A DNA stretch of 20,323 nt from Methanothrix sp. GTDB lineage: Archaea > Halobacteriota > Methanosarcinia > Methanotrichales > Methanotrichaceae. The notes under the pieces are model-generated. The model saw only the letters and a program-made list of their open reading frames with translations, made no database searches and was not told the origin of the DNA. The translations under genes were made by a program, and so were the position numbers. The stretch spans positions 1 through 20,323 of the forward strand of contig JALNZQ010000018.1 in NCBI GenBank assembly GCA_023229165.1, read 5' to 3'. Positions 1 to 7,004 of the stretch are shown piece after piece (positions within the stretch are counted from its first letter, which is position 1; every line of letters begins with the position of its first letter).

Positions 1-1
1 G

Positions 2-412
2 CTTTGTATTGTGCCCGGCAAGCAGGTCTGGATTATATTCATCGATGTGCATATCCTGGATGACTGTGGAAATATACTCGATGCCGCGTCGCTGGGCGCT
101 ATCGCCGCGCTGCTGTCCACCAAGGTGCCTGCAGCCAGGTTTGGCCTGGGCGAGGACTACATCTTGCCCATAAGAGATATTCCCATAGCTACGACTGCCA
201 TTGAGTTCAATGACGTCTTGATGTTTGATCCAGGTGTGGATGAAGAGGCCATTGCCAACACCCGTCTCACAATTATATCTACAATGAACGGCAATATCTG
301 CGGCTCGCAGAAGAGCGGCACGGGAATGCTCAAACCTGAGCAGGTCTACCGCATAATTGATATAGCATGCGAGACGGCGAAAGGAATCCGGGAAAAGTTT
401 CTGGAAGCATAA
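2..412 (+). CDS. rrp42: Exosome core subunit Rrp42, C-terminal part (5' end outside window)
   Basis: This is the last 136 residues of an RNase PH-fold protein whose reading frame is open to the left edge. The visible part starts inside the conserved strand around the motif WIIFIDVHILD and includes the family signature GSQKSGTG near the C-terminus. Rrp42 is the non-catalytic partner of Rrp41 in the hexameric ring of the archaeal RNA exosome, which degrades and tails RNA in the cytoplasm. Identity as Rrp42 rather than Rrp41 rests on the C-terminal sequence and on the next genes (L37Ae, RpoP), which follow rrp42 in the conserved archaeal superoperon. A GTG at 11 is internal and is not the true start. 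The gene ends 15 bases before the L37Ae start. Confidence 0.93.
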   Translation, partial: LCIVPGKQVWIIFIDVHILDDCGNILDAASLGAIAALLSTKVPAARFGLGEDYILPIRDIPIATTAIEFNDVLMFDPGVDEEAIANTRLTIISTMNGNICGSQKSGTGMLKPEQVYRIIDIACETAKGIREKFLEA

Positions 413-427
413 ACGGAAGTTTTGATC

Positions 428-709
428 ATGGCAAAGCAGACTACAAAAGGAAGGAAGAGCAGGTCCGCAGCCCGGTTTGGTCCCAGGTACGGCCGCAAAT
501 CGCGAAAGCTCGTGGCAGATTTGGAAGAAAAGAGCAAAGCTTCCTATGACTGCCCTTCGTGCAATCGGAATAGAGTAACAAGGACAAGTACCGCCATCTG
601 GAGCTGCAGCAAATGCGGTTATACCTTTGCTGGGGGCTCTTTCGTGCCTGAGACGTCTTTGGGCCGCTCAGTGCTCAGGTCTCTCAAGAAGACTCTTGAG
701 GTAGATTAG
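428..709 (+). CDS. rpl37ae: Large ribosomal subunit protein eL43 (L37Ae)
   Basis: A 93-residue basic protein of the size usual for archaeal L37Ae, a zinc-binding protein of the large ribosomal subunit. It has an Arg/Lys-rich N-terminal segment (GRKSRSAARFGPRYGRKSRK) and a zinc ribbon made of CPSC and CSKC about 18 residues apart, followed by the family-typical GYTFAGG. I chose the ATG at 428 (MAKQTTKGRK) over a TTG six bases upstream because the family begins this way. It sits between rrp42 and rpoP and is surely co-transcribed with them, with the rpoP start only 3 bases past its stop codon. Confidence 0.95.
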   Translation: MAKQTTKGRKSRSAARFGPRYGRKSRKLVADLEEKSKASYDCPSCNRNRVTRTSTAIWSCSKCGYTFAGGSFVPETSLGRSVLRSLKKTLEVD

Positions 710-712
710 AAG

Positions 713-850
713 ATGGCATATAAGTGCACCAGATGCAAGAAGACCGTGGAGGTTGATTACGAGTACAGCGGCATACGCTGTCCTTATTGTGGGCATAGGA
801 TCCTGATGAAGGAGCGGCCCACCACGGTCAAGAAGATGCAAGCCGTCTGA
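713..850 (+). CDS. rpoP: DNA-directed RNA polymerase subunit P (Rpo12)
   Basis: A 45-residue zinc-ribbon protein. Cysteines C5, C8, C23 and C26 (motifs CTRC and CPYCG) bind zinc, and the tail HRILMKERP is typical of archaeal RpoP/Rpo12, the counterpart of eukaryotic Rpb12. It is a small structural subunit that bridges the assembly platform of archaeal RNA polymerase. The ATG follows the L37Ae stop by 3 bases, and the TGA stop overlaps the next gene's ATG in TGATG, so translation of the two is probably coupled. Confidence 0.95.
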   Translation: MAYKCTRCKKTVEVDYEYSGIRCPYCGHRILMKERPTTVKKMQAV

Positions 851-1263
851 TGATCGTCACCACCTCGCGAGACCCGTCTGCTAAGGCAAGGCGGTTTGCC
901 AGGGCTCTGGCCTCGTTCCTGTCTCTGCCTTACGTTAATCGGGGAAAGCAAAGGACGGGAGAGGACGAAACCTGGCTGGTGGTGATAGAGGACCACGGCA
1001 ATCCTGCAGGTCTGGTCAAACGCTCCTCGGAAAATGTGGGGCAATTGAGCTTCCAGCTCTCAGGAGATACGCAGGCAATGCGGCTCAAGAAGAGCGTGCC
1101 GAAGGTTGCCGGCAAGGGCATGGATGCTCACCCGATTGCGCAGTTCTTTGAGCTGGAGTGGCTCGGCGATGCCGCCCCGGCCCAGGGGCGCGTAATCTGG
1201 GTTGCATCTGGTAATATCGATTTCATAGATGAGGGCCAGGCCAAATTCAGGCTGAAGATATGA
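850..1263 (+). CDS. Archaeal Brix-domain protein (Imp4-like ribosome biogenesis factor)
   Basis: A 137-residue protein made up of a single Brix domain, the usual length for the archaeal Imp4/Brix-like protein. The N-terminus MIVTTSRDPS matches the start typical of the family, where the first strand ends in TSR. The family acts in ribosome assembly through rRNA binding; no archaeal member is as well characterised as eukaryotic Imp4, so the role is inferred. The start overlaps the rpoP stop (TGATG), and the stop overlaps the next ATG (ATGA). Its position between rpoP and pcc1 is conserved in euryarchaea and supports the call. Confidence 0.88.
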   Translation: MIVTTSRDPSAKARRFARALASFLSLPYVNRGKQRTGEDETWLVVIEDHGNPAGLVKRSSENVGQLSFQLSGDTQAMRLKKSVPKVAGKGMDAHPIAQFFELEWLGDAAPAQGRVIWVASGNIDFIDEGQAKFRLKI

Positions 1264-1487
1264 AGGGCTGTGCTGAGTTCGCATTCGAAAGCGCTCATGC
1301 TGGAGTGATCTATCAGGCGCTTGCACCGGAACTTGAAGACGAGCTGCATAGGTCCCATGTATTTCTTGGCCTGGAAGACGGTTCTATTCGATTGAAGATC
1401 TGGGGCGAGGATACAGTCTCTCTCCGGGCAGCCTTAAATACCTGGATAAGGTTGGTTAAGATCGCATTTGAGATGGTGAGTTTATGA
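1260..1487 (+). CDS. pcc1: KEOPS complex subunit Pcc1
   Basis: A 75-residue protein of the Pcc1 family, which forms the dimerisation platform of the KEOPS complex. KEOPS, with Kae1, Bud32 and Cgi121, makes the t6A37 modification on tRNAs that read ANN codons. The alternating-strand pattern and the C-terminal helix around SLRAALNTWIRLVKIA fit the fold. Both ends overlap neighbours by ATGA: the ATG overlaps the Brix stop, and the TGA overlaps the prefoldin start. Its place before the prefoldin beta gene is standard in archaea. The sequence is short and weakly conserved, so gene order carries much of the identification. Confidence 0.88.
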   Translation: MKGCAEFAFESAHAGVIYQALAPELEDELHRSHVFLGLEDGSIRLKIWGEDTVSLRAALNTWIRLVKIAFEMVSL

Positions 1488-1846
1488 GTGGCGAATTGCC
1501 TCCGCAGATACAAAATCAGTTGGCTCAGCTCCAGCAGCTCCAACAGCAAGCTCAGGCTGTCATGGCTCAGAAGGGCCAGATCGAAGGTCTGATCAGGGAG
1601 ACTGAGGCGGCGTTGAAGGAACTGGAGAAGAGTGCAGACGACGCAGTTATATACAAGAGCGTCGGGGAACTTCTCTTTAAGGCTGATAAGCCCAAGCTGA
1701 TCGAAGAGCTGAAAGAGAAAAAGGATATGAATGAAATCCGGAAAAAGAACATGGCCAATCAGGAAGAGCGCATTCAGGGCCGGTTCACTCAGCTTCAAGA
1801 GCAGCTCAAAATGTCATTAGGTCAGATGCCGCCCAAGGGCGGCTAA
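1484..1846 (+). CDS. pfdB: Prefoldin subunit beta
   Basis: A 120-residue protein with two long coiled-coil helices flanking a short beta-hairpin region (around DDAVIYKSVGELLFKADK, roughly residues 52-69), the architecture of prefoldin beta. The N-terminal helix is rich in Gln and Leu. Four beta subunits and two alpha subunits form the jellyfish-shaped prefoldin hexamer that holds unfolded proteins for the thermosome. The start overlaps the pcc1 stop (ATGA). It is the last gene of the superoperon here; a tRNA gene begins 11 bases after its stop. Confidence 0.95.
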   Translation: MSGELPPQIQNQLAQLQQLQQQAQAVMAQKGQIEGLIRETEAALKELEKSADDAVIYKSVGELLFKADKPKLIEELKEKKDMNEIRKKNMANQEERIQGRFTQLQEQLKMSLGQMPPKGG

Positions 1847-1856
1847 AAACCATTGC

Positions 1857-1933
<77 letters not shown>

Positions 1934-1959
1934 TTATTATTACCATTTTAGGAGGATTT

Positions 1960-2148
1960 ATGTGCGAACTTACAGTCTATATTTTAAAAGGACAAGCACG
2001 CGAAAAGGCCATGGACGGAGTAGTCAGGCTTATGGTCCACAACGGCAAGGTGCTCATGGAGGGAATCTTCGGGGATTCCATGGAAGTAGAAGGACGGCTG
2101 GCCGATGTAGATATCATGTCCCAGTCGGCGAATATCATCGCGAATTAG
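1960..2148 (+). CDS. CooT-family small nickel-binding protein
   Basis: A 62-residue protein beginning MCELTVYILKG, which fits the CooT/DUF family of small beta-rich dimers. In the characterised bacterial CooT, the cysteine directly after Met1 binds nickel at the dimer interface and the protein serves maturation of CO dehydrogenase. C2 is present here. Methanogens of this type depend on the nickel enzyme CO dehydrogenase/acetyl-CoA synthase, so a nickel role is plausible but inferred. An AGGAGG ribosome binding site lies 7-8 bases upstream of the ATG (about 1951-1956). It stands alone between the tRNA and an AT-rich gap. Confidence 0.75.
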   Translation: MCELTVYILKGQAREKAMDGVVRLMVHNGKVLMEGIFGDSMEVEGRLADVDIMSQSANIIAN

Positions 2149-2383
2149 ATCTATCCATATATTGGATGCACATGCCCTTTATCCCCAATGCAAGCATCTG
2201 GATATTGTGATAAAATATATTGTTTTATTTTTATTATTTAATATGTATCAAATGTGGCCCTCATGGTCGTCTTGTTCTTCAAGCAGAGGTACAACTCTCA
2301 CAAGGCAACGGTGATTCATGTGCCAAAGTATTTGAAATATGTTGAGTTAAACTCTACACAGAAAAATCTGAGGGCAAGAGTAT
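2149..2383 (+). other. AT-rich intergenic region upstream of the stress operon
   Basis: A gap of 235 bases with no convincing gene. A T-rich stretch at 2222-2239 could terminate the cooT transcript. A short ORF (2263-2406, 47 codons) has no visible ribosome binding site or family resemblance and overlaps the next gene, so I do not call it. The 3' part holds a TATA-like stretch and a dyad, described separately. Confidence 0.5.
2328..2357 (+). promoter_or_regulatory. Candidate promoter and operator dyad for the XpaC–VWA–TelA operon
   Basis: A TATA-like sequence (TATTTGAAATAT, about 2329-2340) is followed by an imperfect 17-base dyad, 2341-2357, whose core is GAGTT-A-AACTC. A start of transcription about 25 bases after the TATA element would fall near 2360, leaving a leader of roughly 20 bases with GAGGG ahead of the ATG at 2384. 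A dyad overlapping the start region would suit a repressor, but this is reading by eye only. Confidence 0.3.
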
Positions 2384-3121
2384 ATGGACAGGAAAAAGCG
2401 GATTAAACTACTGGGCCTGAATTTGGGCATTGCCACCGCCAATATAATTACCTTCTCGCCAGGATTGATCGGACTAGATATCTGGGCCAGTGCATTGGCA
2501 ACCGCCTTTGGCATCACACTAATCTTTGTAAGCGGCGTCGGGTTAACCTACGGCAATTATAAGCTCCTTACCGTACCGGAGAACGTAATTCCACCCATTA
2601 AAATGACGGTAGAATATTATATTGACGCACTGAATATTCTCCGGAGGCTCAAAACATTCGAAGTAACCGTTGACTTGCTGCTCGATCAGATTGAGCGGCT
2701 GCAGAAAAAGAATAAAATTATCCGGGATATCCTTCTGCAGATCTTCAGTGCCTCAGAGATCGCTTACAAGAAATTTGATGTGGTCATCGCCGAGGTGGAA
2801 AAGATATTCTTCATGAATATCCGCAGCATCATCAATAAATTGAATGCATTCGATGAAGTGGATTACAATTCCATTAGAAAAAAACACGAATCTGGGGCCT
2901 TTTCGCAACAATTTATGGAGGAAAAATTTAAAGTCTATGACGAATATATCACTTTTGTGAAAGCTGCTACCGAAGATAACGAACAGATCCTGCTGAAGCT
3001 GGATAAGCTGCTGCTGGAGATCTCAGGCTTAAACAGCGTAGAGAGCGGCCAACTTGAGCAAATGCCCGGTATGATCGAGATCGATAATCTGATCAAACAG
3101 GCAAAATATTATAAGATTTGA
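2384..3121 (+). CDS. Two-TM membrane protein, XpaC-like (first gene of TelA operon)
   Basis: A 245-residue protein. Residues about 8-28 and 33-55 are hydrophobic and form two membrane helices, and the rest is charged and helical, probably a cytoplasmic stalk of coiled helices (about 75-240). This layout, with a short double-TM anchor followed by a helical domain with aromatic residues around EKIFFMNIRSIINKL, resembles the XpaC family (named for 5-bromo-4-chloroindolyl phosphate hydrolysis), which often neighbours telA in bacteria. I see no catalytic motif, and the enzymatic name of the family should not be taken as its function. The gene is 16 bases from the VWA gene and points the same way, so the three genes very likely form one operon. 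The family assignment is by resemblance and context. Confidence 0.6.
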   Translation: MDRKKRIKLLGLNLGIATANIITFSPGLIGLDIWASALATAFGITLIFVSGVGLTYGNYKLLTVPENVIPPIKMTVEYYIDALNILRRLKTFEVTVDLLLDQIERLQKKNKIIRDILLQIFSASEIAYKKFDVVIAEVEKIFFMNIRSIINKLNAFDEVDYNSIRKKHESGAFSQQFMEEKFKVYDEYITFVKAATEDNEQILLKLDKLLLEISGLNSVESGQLEQMPGMIEIDNLIKQAKYYKI

Positions 3122-3137
3122 GGGGCTGAACATAAGC

Positions 3138-4793
3138 ATGATGGACAATAGCAACAAGGACGTAATTTTAAAGATAATCGGATTAGTAGTTGTGGTATTT
3201 CTCTTGGCTTATATCGGGACTATTACATTAGGTGGCGGTGACCGTCCGGTATCGCTGGAGTCCATCATCAAAGACATCGATGTGAAAACTGTACCGCATC
3301 GGATGGGCACGGTTGATATTCTTCCGCCAGACCTGAACAAAATCCTGCCCGATATCACCAAGTACCCGCCGCAGGTGAACAGCAGCACACCCAGCTACAT
3401 CGAAATATTTTCCTCAACGGAAAAAGCGGGTAGCGGTACGGATGGCTGGCTGACAGAGGTGGCCAGAGACTTCAATACTGCGAAAATAATAATTGACGGC
3501 AAGCAGGTATCAGTAAGGCTCAGAGGAATTGCTTCCGGTCAAGGTGCCGACTATATTACCTCTGGCAAGTATTTGCCGGACGCCTATACGCCATCCAATG
3601 AACTCTGGGGCGAGATGATCATCTCCCGAGGGGTTAAAGCGGAACTAGTGAAAAAGAGACTTGCTGGCAATGTGGCCGGGGTCCTGCTCACTAAATCCAA
3701 GAAAGACCAGTTGGTAGCCAAATACGGGGTAATCAATATCAAGACGATTGTCGATGCTGTCGCGAACAAAGAACTGAATATGGGCTACACCAATCCGTTT
3801 GCCAGTTCAACAGGGCTGAACTTTTTGATTTCAACATTGCAGACTTTTGACAGCAGCAACCTATTGAGCACCAAAGCAGCAGCAGGTTTTGAGAGATTCC
3901 AGACCAATATTCCCGTGGTCGCTGATACTACTCTGATATTGAGGGAATCAGCTAAATCAGGTGTTCTGGATGGTTTCATCCTGGAATACCAGACCTATAT
4001 GAATACACCGGATATCCGGTCATACGAATTTATTCCCTTTGGAGTCAGACATGACAGCCCAATGTATGCAATCAGTGAGCTATCTGCAGAGAAAAAGAAG
4101 ATCCTGAATCAATTCGTTGAATTCTCTCAGCAGGAAAAGTACCAGACTCTGGCCACCAAATATGGCTTTAACGGCCATAATGAATACCTTTCCGAAGCAG
4201 TACCAGTCGGCGGCGATGTGATCATCCAGGCCCAAAAACTCTGGAAAGATATAAAAAACACAAATATCTGCGCCGTCTTTGTGGCCGATGTTTCTGGCAG
4301 CATGATGGGCGAGCCGCTGAATAAACTAACGGATTCATTGAGCGAGGGTCAAAAATACATCGGCCAGGACAATATGATTGGCCTGGTATCATATTCCGAT
4401 GATGTTAATATCGATCTGCCCATTGCTAAATTCAATCTGACCCAGAGAGCCATGTTTGCCGGAGCGGTTGATGAATTGCAGGCAGGCGGCAGCACGGCAA
4501 CCTTCGATGCGATTGCAGTCGCCATGAAGATGATCAAGGATCAGCGGGCGATAGATCCCAATCTGAAGCCGATGATTTTCGTTCTCAGCGACGGCGAAAC
4601 TAATAGAGGCCATTCTCTGAACGAAATCAAAAATATAGTTCAGGATCTTGGAATACCAATAAACACAATCGGCTATAATGCGAATATCCAGGCACTGAAG
4701 GAGATCTCCGGCATAAATGAGGCAGTTTATATTGACGCCGATACCGACGACGTTGGCTATAAACTGAGCAATATGTTTAATGCCAAATTGTAA
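3138..4793 (+). CDS. Membrane-anchored substrate-binding and VWA domain protein
   Basis: A 551-residue protein with three parts. Residues about 10-31 are a single N-terminal membrane anchor. Residues about 85-355 resemble an extracellular solute-binding fold (SBP type 11-like), including the stretch SYIEIFSSTEKAGSG and GYTNPFASSTG. The C-terminal part (about 375-550) is a von Willebrand A domain with an intact metal site: D384-x-S386-x-S388, T453 in GGSTAT, and the strand LSDGE at 483-487. Such proteins bind ligands or partner proteins through a metal ion; the ligand is not known. The anchor implies the domains face outward. A GAGGGG ribosome binding site lies at 3120-3125; the ATG at 3141 is an equal alternative start. 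It lies between the XpaC-like and TelA genes. Confidence 0.85.
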   Translation: MMDNSNKDVILKIIGLVVVVFLLAYIGTITLGGGDRPVSLESIIKDIDVKTVPHRMGTVDILPPDLNKILPDITKYPPQVNSSTPSYIEIFSSTEKAGSGTDGWLTEVARDFNTAKIIIDGKQVSVRLRGIASGQGADYITSGKYLPDAYTPSNELWGEMIISRGVKAELVKKRLAGNVAGVLLTKSKKDQLVAKYGVINIKTIVDAVANKELNMGYTNPFASSTGLNFLISTLQTFDSSNLLSTKAAAGFERFQTNIPVVADTTLILRESAKSGVLDGFILEYQTYMNTPDIRSYEFIPFGVRHDSPMYAISELSAEKKKILNQFVEFSQQEKYQTLATKYGFNGHNEYLSEAVPVGGDVIIQAQKLWKDIKNTNICAVFVADVSGSMMGEPLNKLTDSLSEGQKYIGQDNMIGLVSYSDDVNIDLPIAKFNLTQRAMFAGAVDELQAGGSTATFDAIAVAMKMIKDQRAIDPNLKPMIFVLSDGETNRGHSLNEIKNIVQDLGIPINTIGYNANIQALKEISGINEAVYIDADTDDVGYKLSNMFNAKL

Positions 4794-4798
4794 TCCTT

Positions 4799-4803
4799 GG
4801 AGG
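4799..4803 (+). promoter_or_regulatory. Ribosome binding site of telA
   Basis: GGAGG seven bases before the ATG at 4811, matching the 3' end of archaeal 16S rRNA. It fixes the telA start and suggests efficient translation of this third gene of the operon. Confidence 0.7.
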
Positions 4804-4810
4804 AATTAAG

Positions 4811-5950
4811 ATGGCTTTTACAATGGACGTGCCCAATGAAGCGGCGATTAAAAGCGATGTCCTGGAACAAGTCAAACCGGTACCTGAAGAAGTAGCCCGG
4901 CTTCAGGCTGTGGCGGAAAGCAATGTAGCCGAGATTATGACTCTGGATATCGATGAATTTGCCAAAAAGAAGGATATCCTCCGGTCAATTGAATCTTTTG
5001 GGGCGGACTCGATGAAACGCTCGGCAGCTAAAAATTCTTTGCTGCAGGTGACAGTCGGGAACCTGGCCAAAGACGGCGATGAAGGCGGCCTTGTGGCAAA
5101 AGGTTTAATGGATTTGCAGCGGGAATTAAAATACCTGGACCCCAGTCTGATTGATTTCACCAGGACCGGCATTTTGGGCAAGCTATTTGACCCGATCAGG
5201 GCCTATTTTGCCAAATACCAGAAAGCAGAATCTGTGATTGCCGATATCATTGTCTCTTTGGACAAAGGGGAAACAACCCTGAAAAATGATAATACTACTC
5301 TGGAAATCGAGCAGCAGGCAATGCGCGATTTGACTAAAAAGCTGATGAAAGAGATCCAGCTCGGTATCCTGATGGACGAATCTATTGAAACGCAAATCGA
5401 AGCGGCCAAAGCCAGGAACGAAGACCCGGAAAAAGTAAAATTTGTCACTGAAGAAGTCCTCTTTCCGCTTCGGCAGCGGTTTATGGATATGCAGCAGGTG
5501 GTCGTCGTCAATCAGCAGGGCGTAATGGCGACTGAGCTTGTGATCAGAAATAATAAGGAACTGATGCGCGGAGTAGAGAGGGCCAAAAATGTGACGATTA
5601 ACGCTTTGCGGATCTCAGTGACGGTTGCCAGCGCTCTCTATAGCCAGAAGATTGTCCTGACGAAGATTCAAATGCTCAATGAGATGACGGAGAATCTCAT
5701 CAGAGACAACGCGCGAGTGCTGAAGGAACAAGGGCCGGAAATCCAGAAACAATCAATGGATGCCAATATCTCTGTCGAGACGCTGAAGACTGCCTTTGCC
5801 GATATCACGGACGCGTTGGATTCCATCAGCACATATAAGCAGGACGCTCTGCCCAAAATGCGGGATACTATCAATCAGTTCAAGGAATTGGCCGCAAAAG
5901 GCGAAGAACATATTCAGAAGCTGGAGAAGGGCCATAAACTGGCGCGGTAA
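4811..5950 (+). CDS. telA: TelA-family (toxic anion resistance) protein
   Basis: A 379-residue, mostly alpha-helical protein of the usual TelA length (PF05816 type). The family signature lies at about residues 218-282: FPLRQRFMDMQQ, then VNQQGVMATELVIRNNKELMRGVERAKN, then a stretch ending SALYSQK. TelA proteins were linked to tellurite and other toxic-agent resistance and belong to the wider Ter-type stress modules, but their biochemical action is unresolved. No TM helix is seen, so the protein is probably cytoplasmic and peripheral to the membrane partners upstream. Seventeen bases separate it from the VWA gene, with a strong GGAGG. Its 3' end faces the protease gene, 18 bases away. The operon looks more AT-rich than the superoperon to its left (not measured). 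Confidence 0.88.
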   Translation: MAFTMDVPNEAAIKSDVLEQVKPVPEEVARLQAVAESNVAEIMTLDIDEFAKKKDILRSIESFGADSMKRSAAKNSLLQVTVGNLAKDGDEGGLVAKGLMDLQRELKYLDPSLIDFTRTGILGKLFDPIRAYFAKYQKAESVIADIIVSLDKGETTLKNDNTTLEIEQQAMRDLTKKLMKEIQLGILMDESIETQIEAAKARNEDPEKVKFVTEEVLFPLRQRFMDMQQVVVVNQQGVMATELVIRNNKELMRGVERAKNVTINALRISVTVASALYSQKIVLTKIQMLNEMTENLIRDNARVLKEQGPEIQKQSMDANISVETLKTAFADITDALDSISTYKQDALPKMRDTINQFKELAAKGEEHIQKLEKGHKLAR

Positions 5951-5968
5951 TGCAATATTAAATGACCC

Positions 5969-6841
5969 CTAGTGCTTCATCAGGGGCACATACTCGACGC
6001 CTGGGCGGCTCCTTCCCGCTTCCATGCGGTACAGATCCATCAGGGCATAGACCTCTTCCGGGACATCGGTCTCTACGCATTCACCCAGCAGAGATCGGGC
6101 TTTCTCGGCCATAAAGGGATGGTCGTGAGTGTATTTTCCCGAGACGAACTCCTCGATGATGCTCTCCATCTTCTCGCCGCCGCACTTCCCTTCCAGTATT
6201 TTCATCAAGAGATCTCTCATCTGGCTCATGGCTTTCCTCGCCTCCTCGGCGAAGATAAGGGTCTTGTCATCTATCTCATCGATCTTCTTCTTGCCTACGA
6301 CCGCTAAGAGCGACGTCGCCGGGTAGCTGCCCTGCATATCTCCCAGTTGCGGGTCCACGGGACCTAAGGCAGCGTGCGGGTCCATAATTATTTTGTCGGC
6401 GGCAAAAGCGATGAGAGTTCCGCCGCTCATGGCGTAATGGGGCACAATTACCGTCTTCTTGGCGGGATGGGCCTTTAGCGCCATGGCTATTTGCGTGGCC
6501 GCTAAAGCCAGCCCACCCGGGGTATGCAGGATGATGTCGATGGGCACATCCTTCTGCGCGGCGCGGATGGCCCTTAAAACCCGCTCACTGTCATCGATAT
6601 CAATGTAGCGGGCTAAAGGGATGCCAAGAAAGCTGATGGTCTCCTGGCGATGGATGAGGGTGATGACCTGCGTGCCCCGCGTCTTGCCCAGTTTTGCCAG
6701 CACGCTCTTTCTTGCCGTCTGCAGGTAGTACCTCTGCACCATGGGGACCAGAAAGATAAATATGAATAAGAGGAACCAGATATTGTTGAGTAGGGCGCTT
6801 GTCGTATCTCCTCCTATCTGGGCTTGAAGTGGAACCATCAT
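5969..6841 (-). CDS. Membrane-anchored ClpP-class serine protease (SDH family)
   Basis: A 290-residue protein. Residues 21-39 (WFLLFIFIFLVPM region) form one membrane helix near the N-terminus. The rest is a ClpP/crotonase-type fold of the SDH serine proteinase family (PF01972 type). HTPGG (106-110) is the oxyanion-hole motif, and S139 in HYAMSGGT is the expected nucleophile. An MDPHAALGPVDPQ stretch follows, as in related SppA/NfeD proteases. It probably cleaves membrane or surface proteins; substrates are unknown. It is convergent with telA. The start is one of two adjacent ATGs (6841 or 6838); no ribosome binding site is visible and a TATA element lies about 25 bases upstream, so the message may be leaderless. 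Confidence 0.88.
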   Translation of the reverse strand: MMVPLQAQIGGDTTSALLNNIWFLLFIFIFLVPMVQRYYLQTARKSVLAKLGKTRGTQVITLIHRQETISFLGIPLARYIDIDDSERVLRAIRAAQKDVPIDIILHTPGGLALAATQIAMALKAHPAKKTVIVPHYAMSGGTLIAFAADKIIMDPHAALGPVDPQLGDMQGSYPATSLLAVVGKKKIDEIDDKTLIFAEEARKAMSQMRDLLMKILEGKCGGEKMESIIEEFVSGKYTHDHPFMAEKARSLLGECVETDVPEEVYALMDLYRMEAGRSRPGVEYVPLMKH

Positions 6842-6852
6842 GTACTAATAAG

Positions 6853-6871
6853 TTCGATTCATATATTTAGC
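6853..6871 (-). promoter_or_regulatory. TATA promoter of the ClpP-class protease gene
   Basis: On the minus strand the sequence GCTAAATATATGAATCGAA holds an archaeal TATA box centred near 6867. That is about 26 bases before the ATG at 6841, so transcription should begin at or next to the start codon. The part ATATATGAATCGAA also occurs at 16182-16195 (minus strand). Confidence 0.5.
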
Positions 6872-6935
6872 TTGTGGGATCGCTAATGACAAATATGCCA
6901 TTGACCGCAGCCTCTTACAGAATCTCGCTTCGGCA

Positions 6936-6948
6936 ATCTATATTAATA
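6936..6948 (+). promoter_or_regulatory. TATA promoter of the secreted-protein pair
   Basis: CTATATTAATATG at about 6938-6950 looks like an archaeal TATA box. A start of transcription about 25 bases on, near 6967, would exclude the upstream ATG at 6948 and leaves a leader of about 38 bases before the ATG at 7005. Confidence 0.45.
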
Positions 6949-6988
6949 TGATAAGAGCTCAATTAGATCTGGCTCACGTGAAAAAAAT

Positions 6989-6993
6989 GGAGG
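6989..6993 (+). promoter_or_regulatory. Ribosome binding site deciding the start of the 7005 gene
   Basis: GGAGG ends 11 bases before the ATG at 7005 (8 before a TTG at 7002). It favours the start that gives a clean signal peptide over the longer reading from 6948. Confidence 0.6.
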
Positions 6994-7004
6994 TTTGGGG
7001 CTTG

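Noticed and set aside
2263..2406. 47-codon plus-strand ORF upstream of and overlapping the XpaC-like gene
   Set aside because: No ribosome binding site, no family resemblance, and it covers the TATA-like and dyad sequences that look like the operon promoter.
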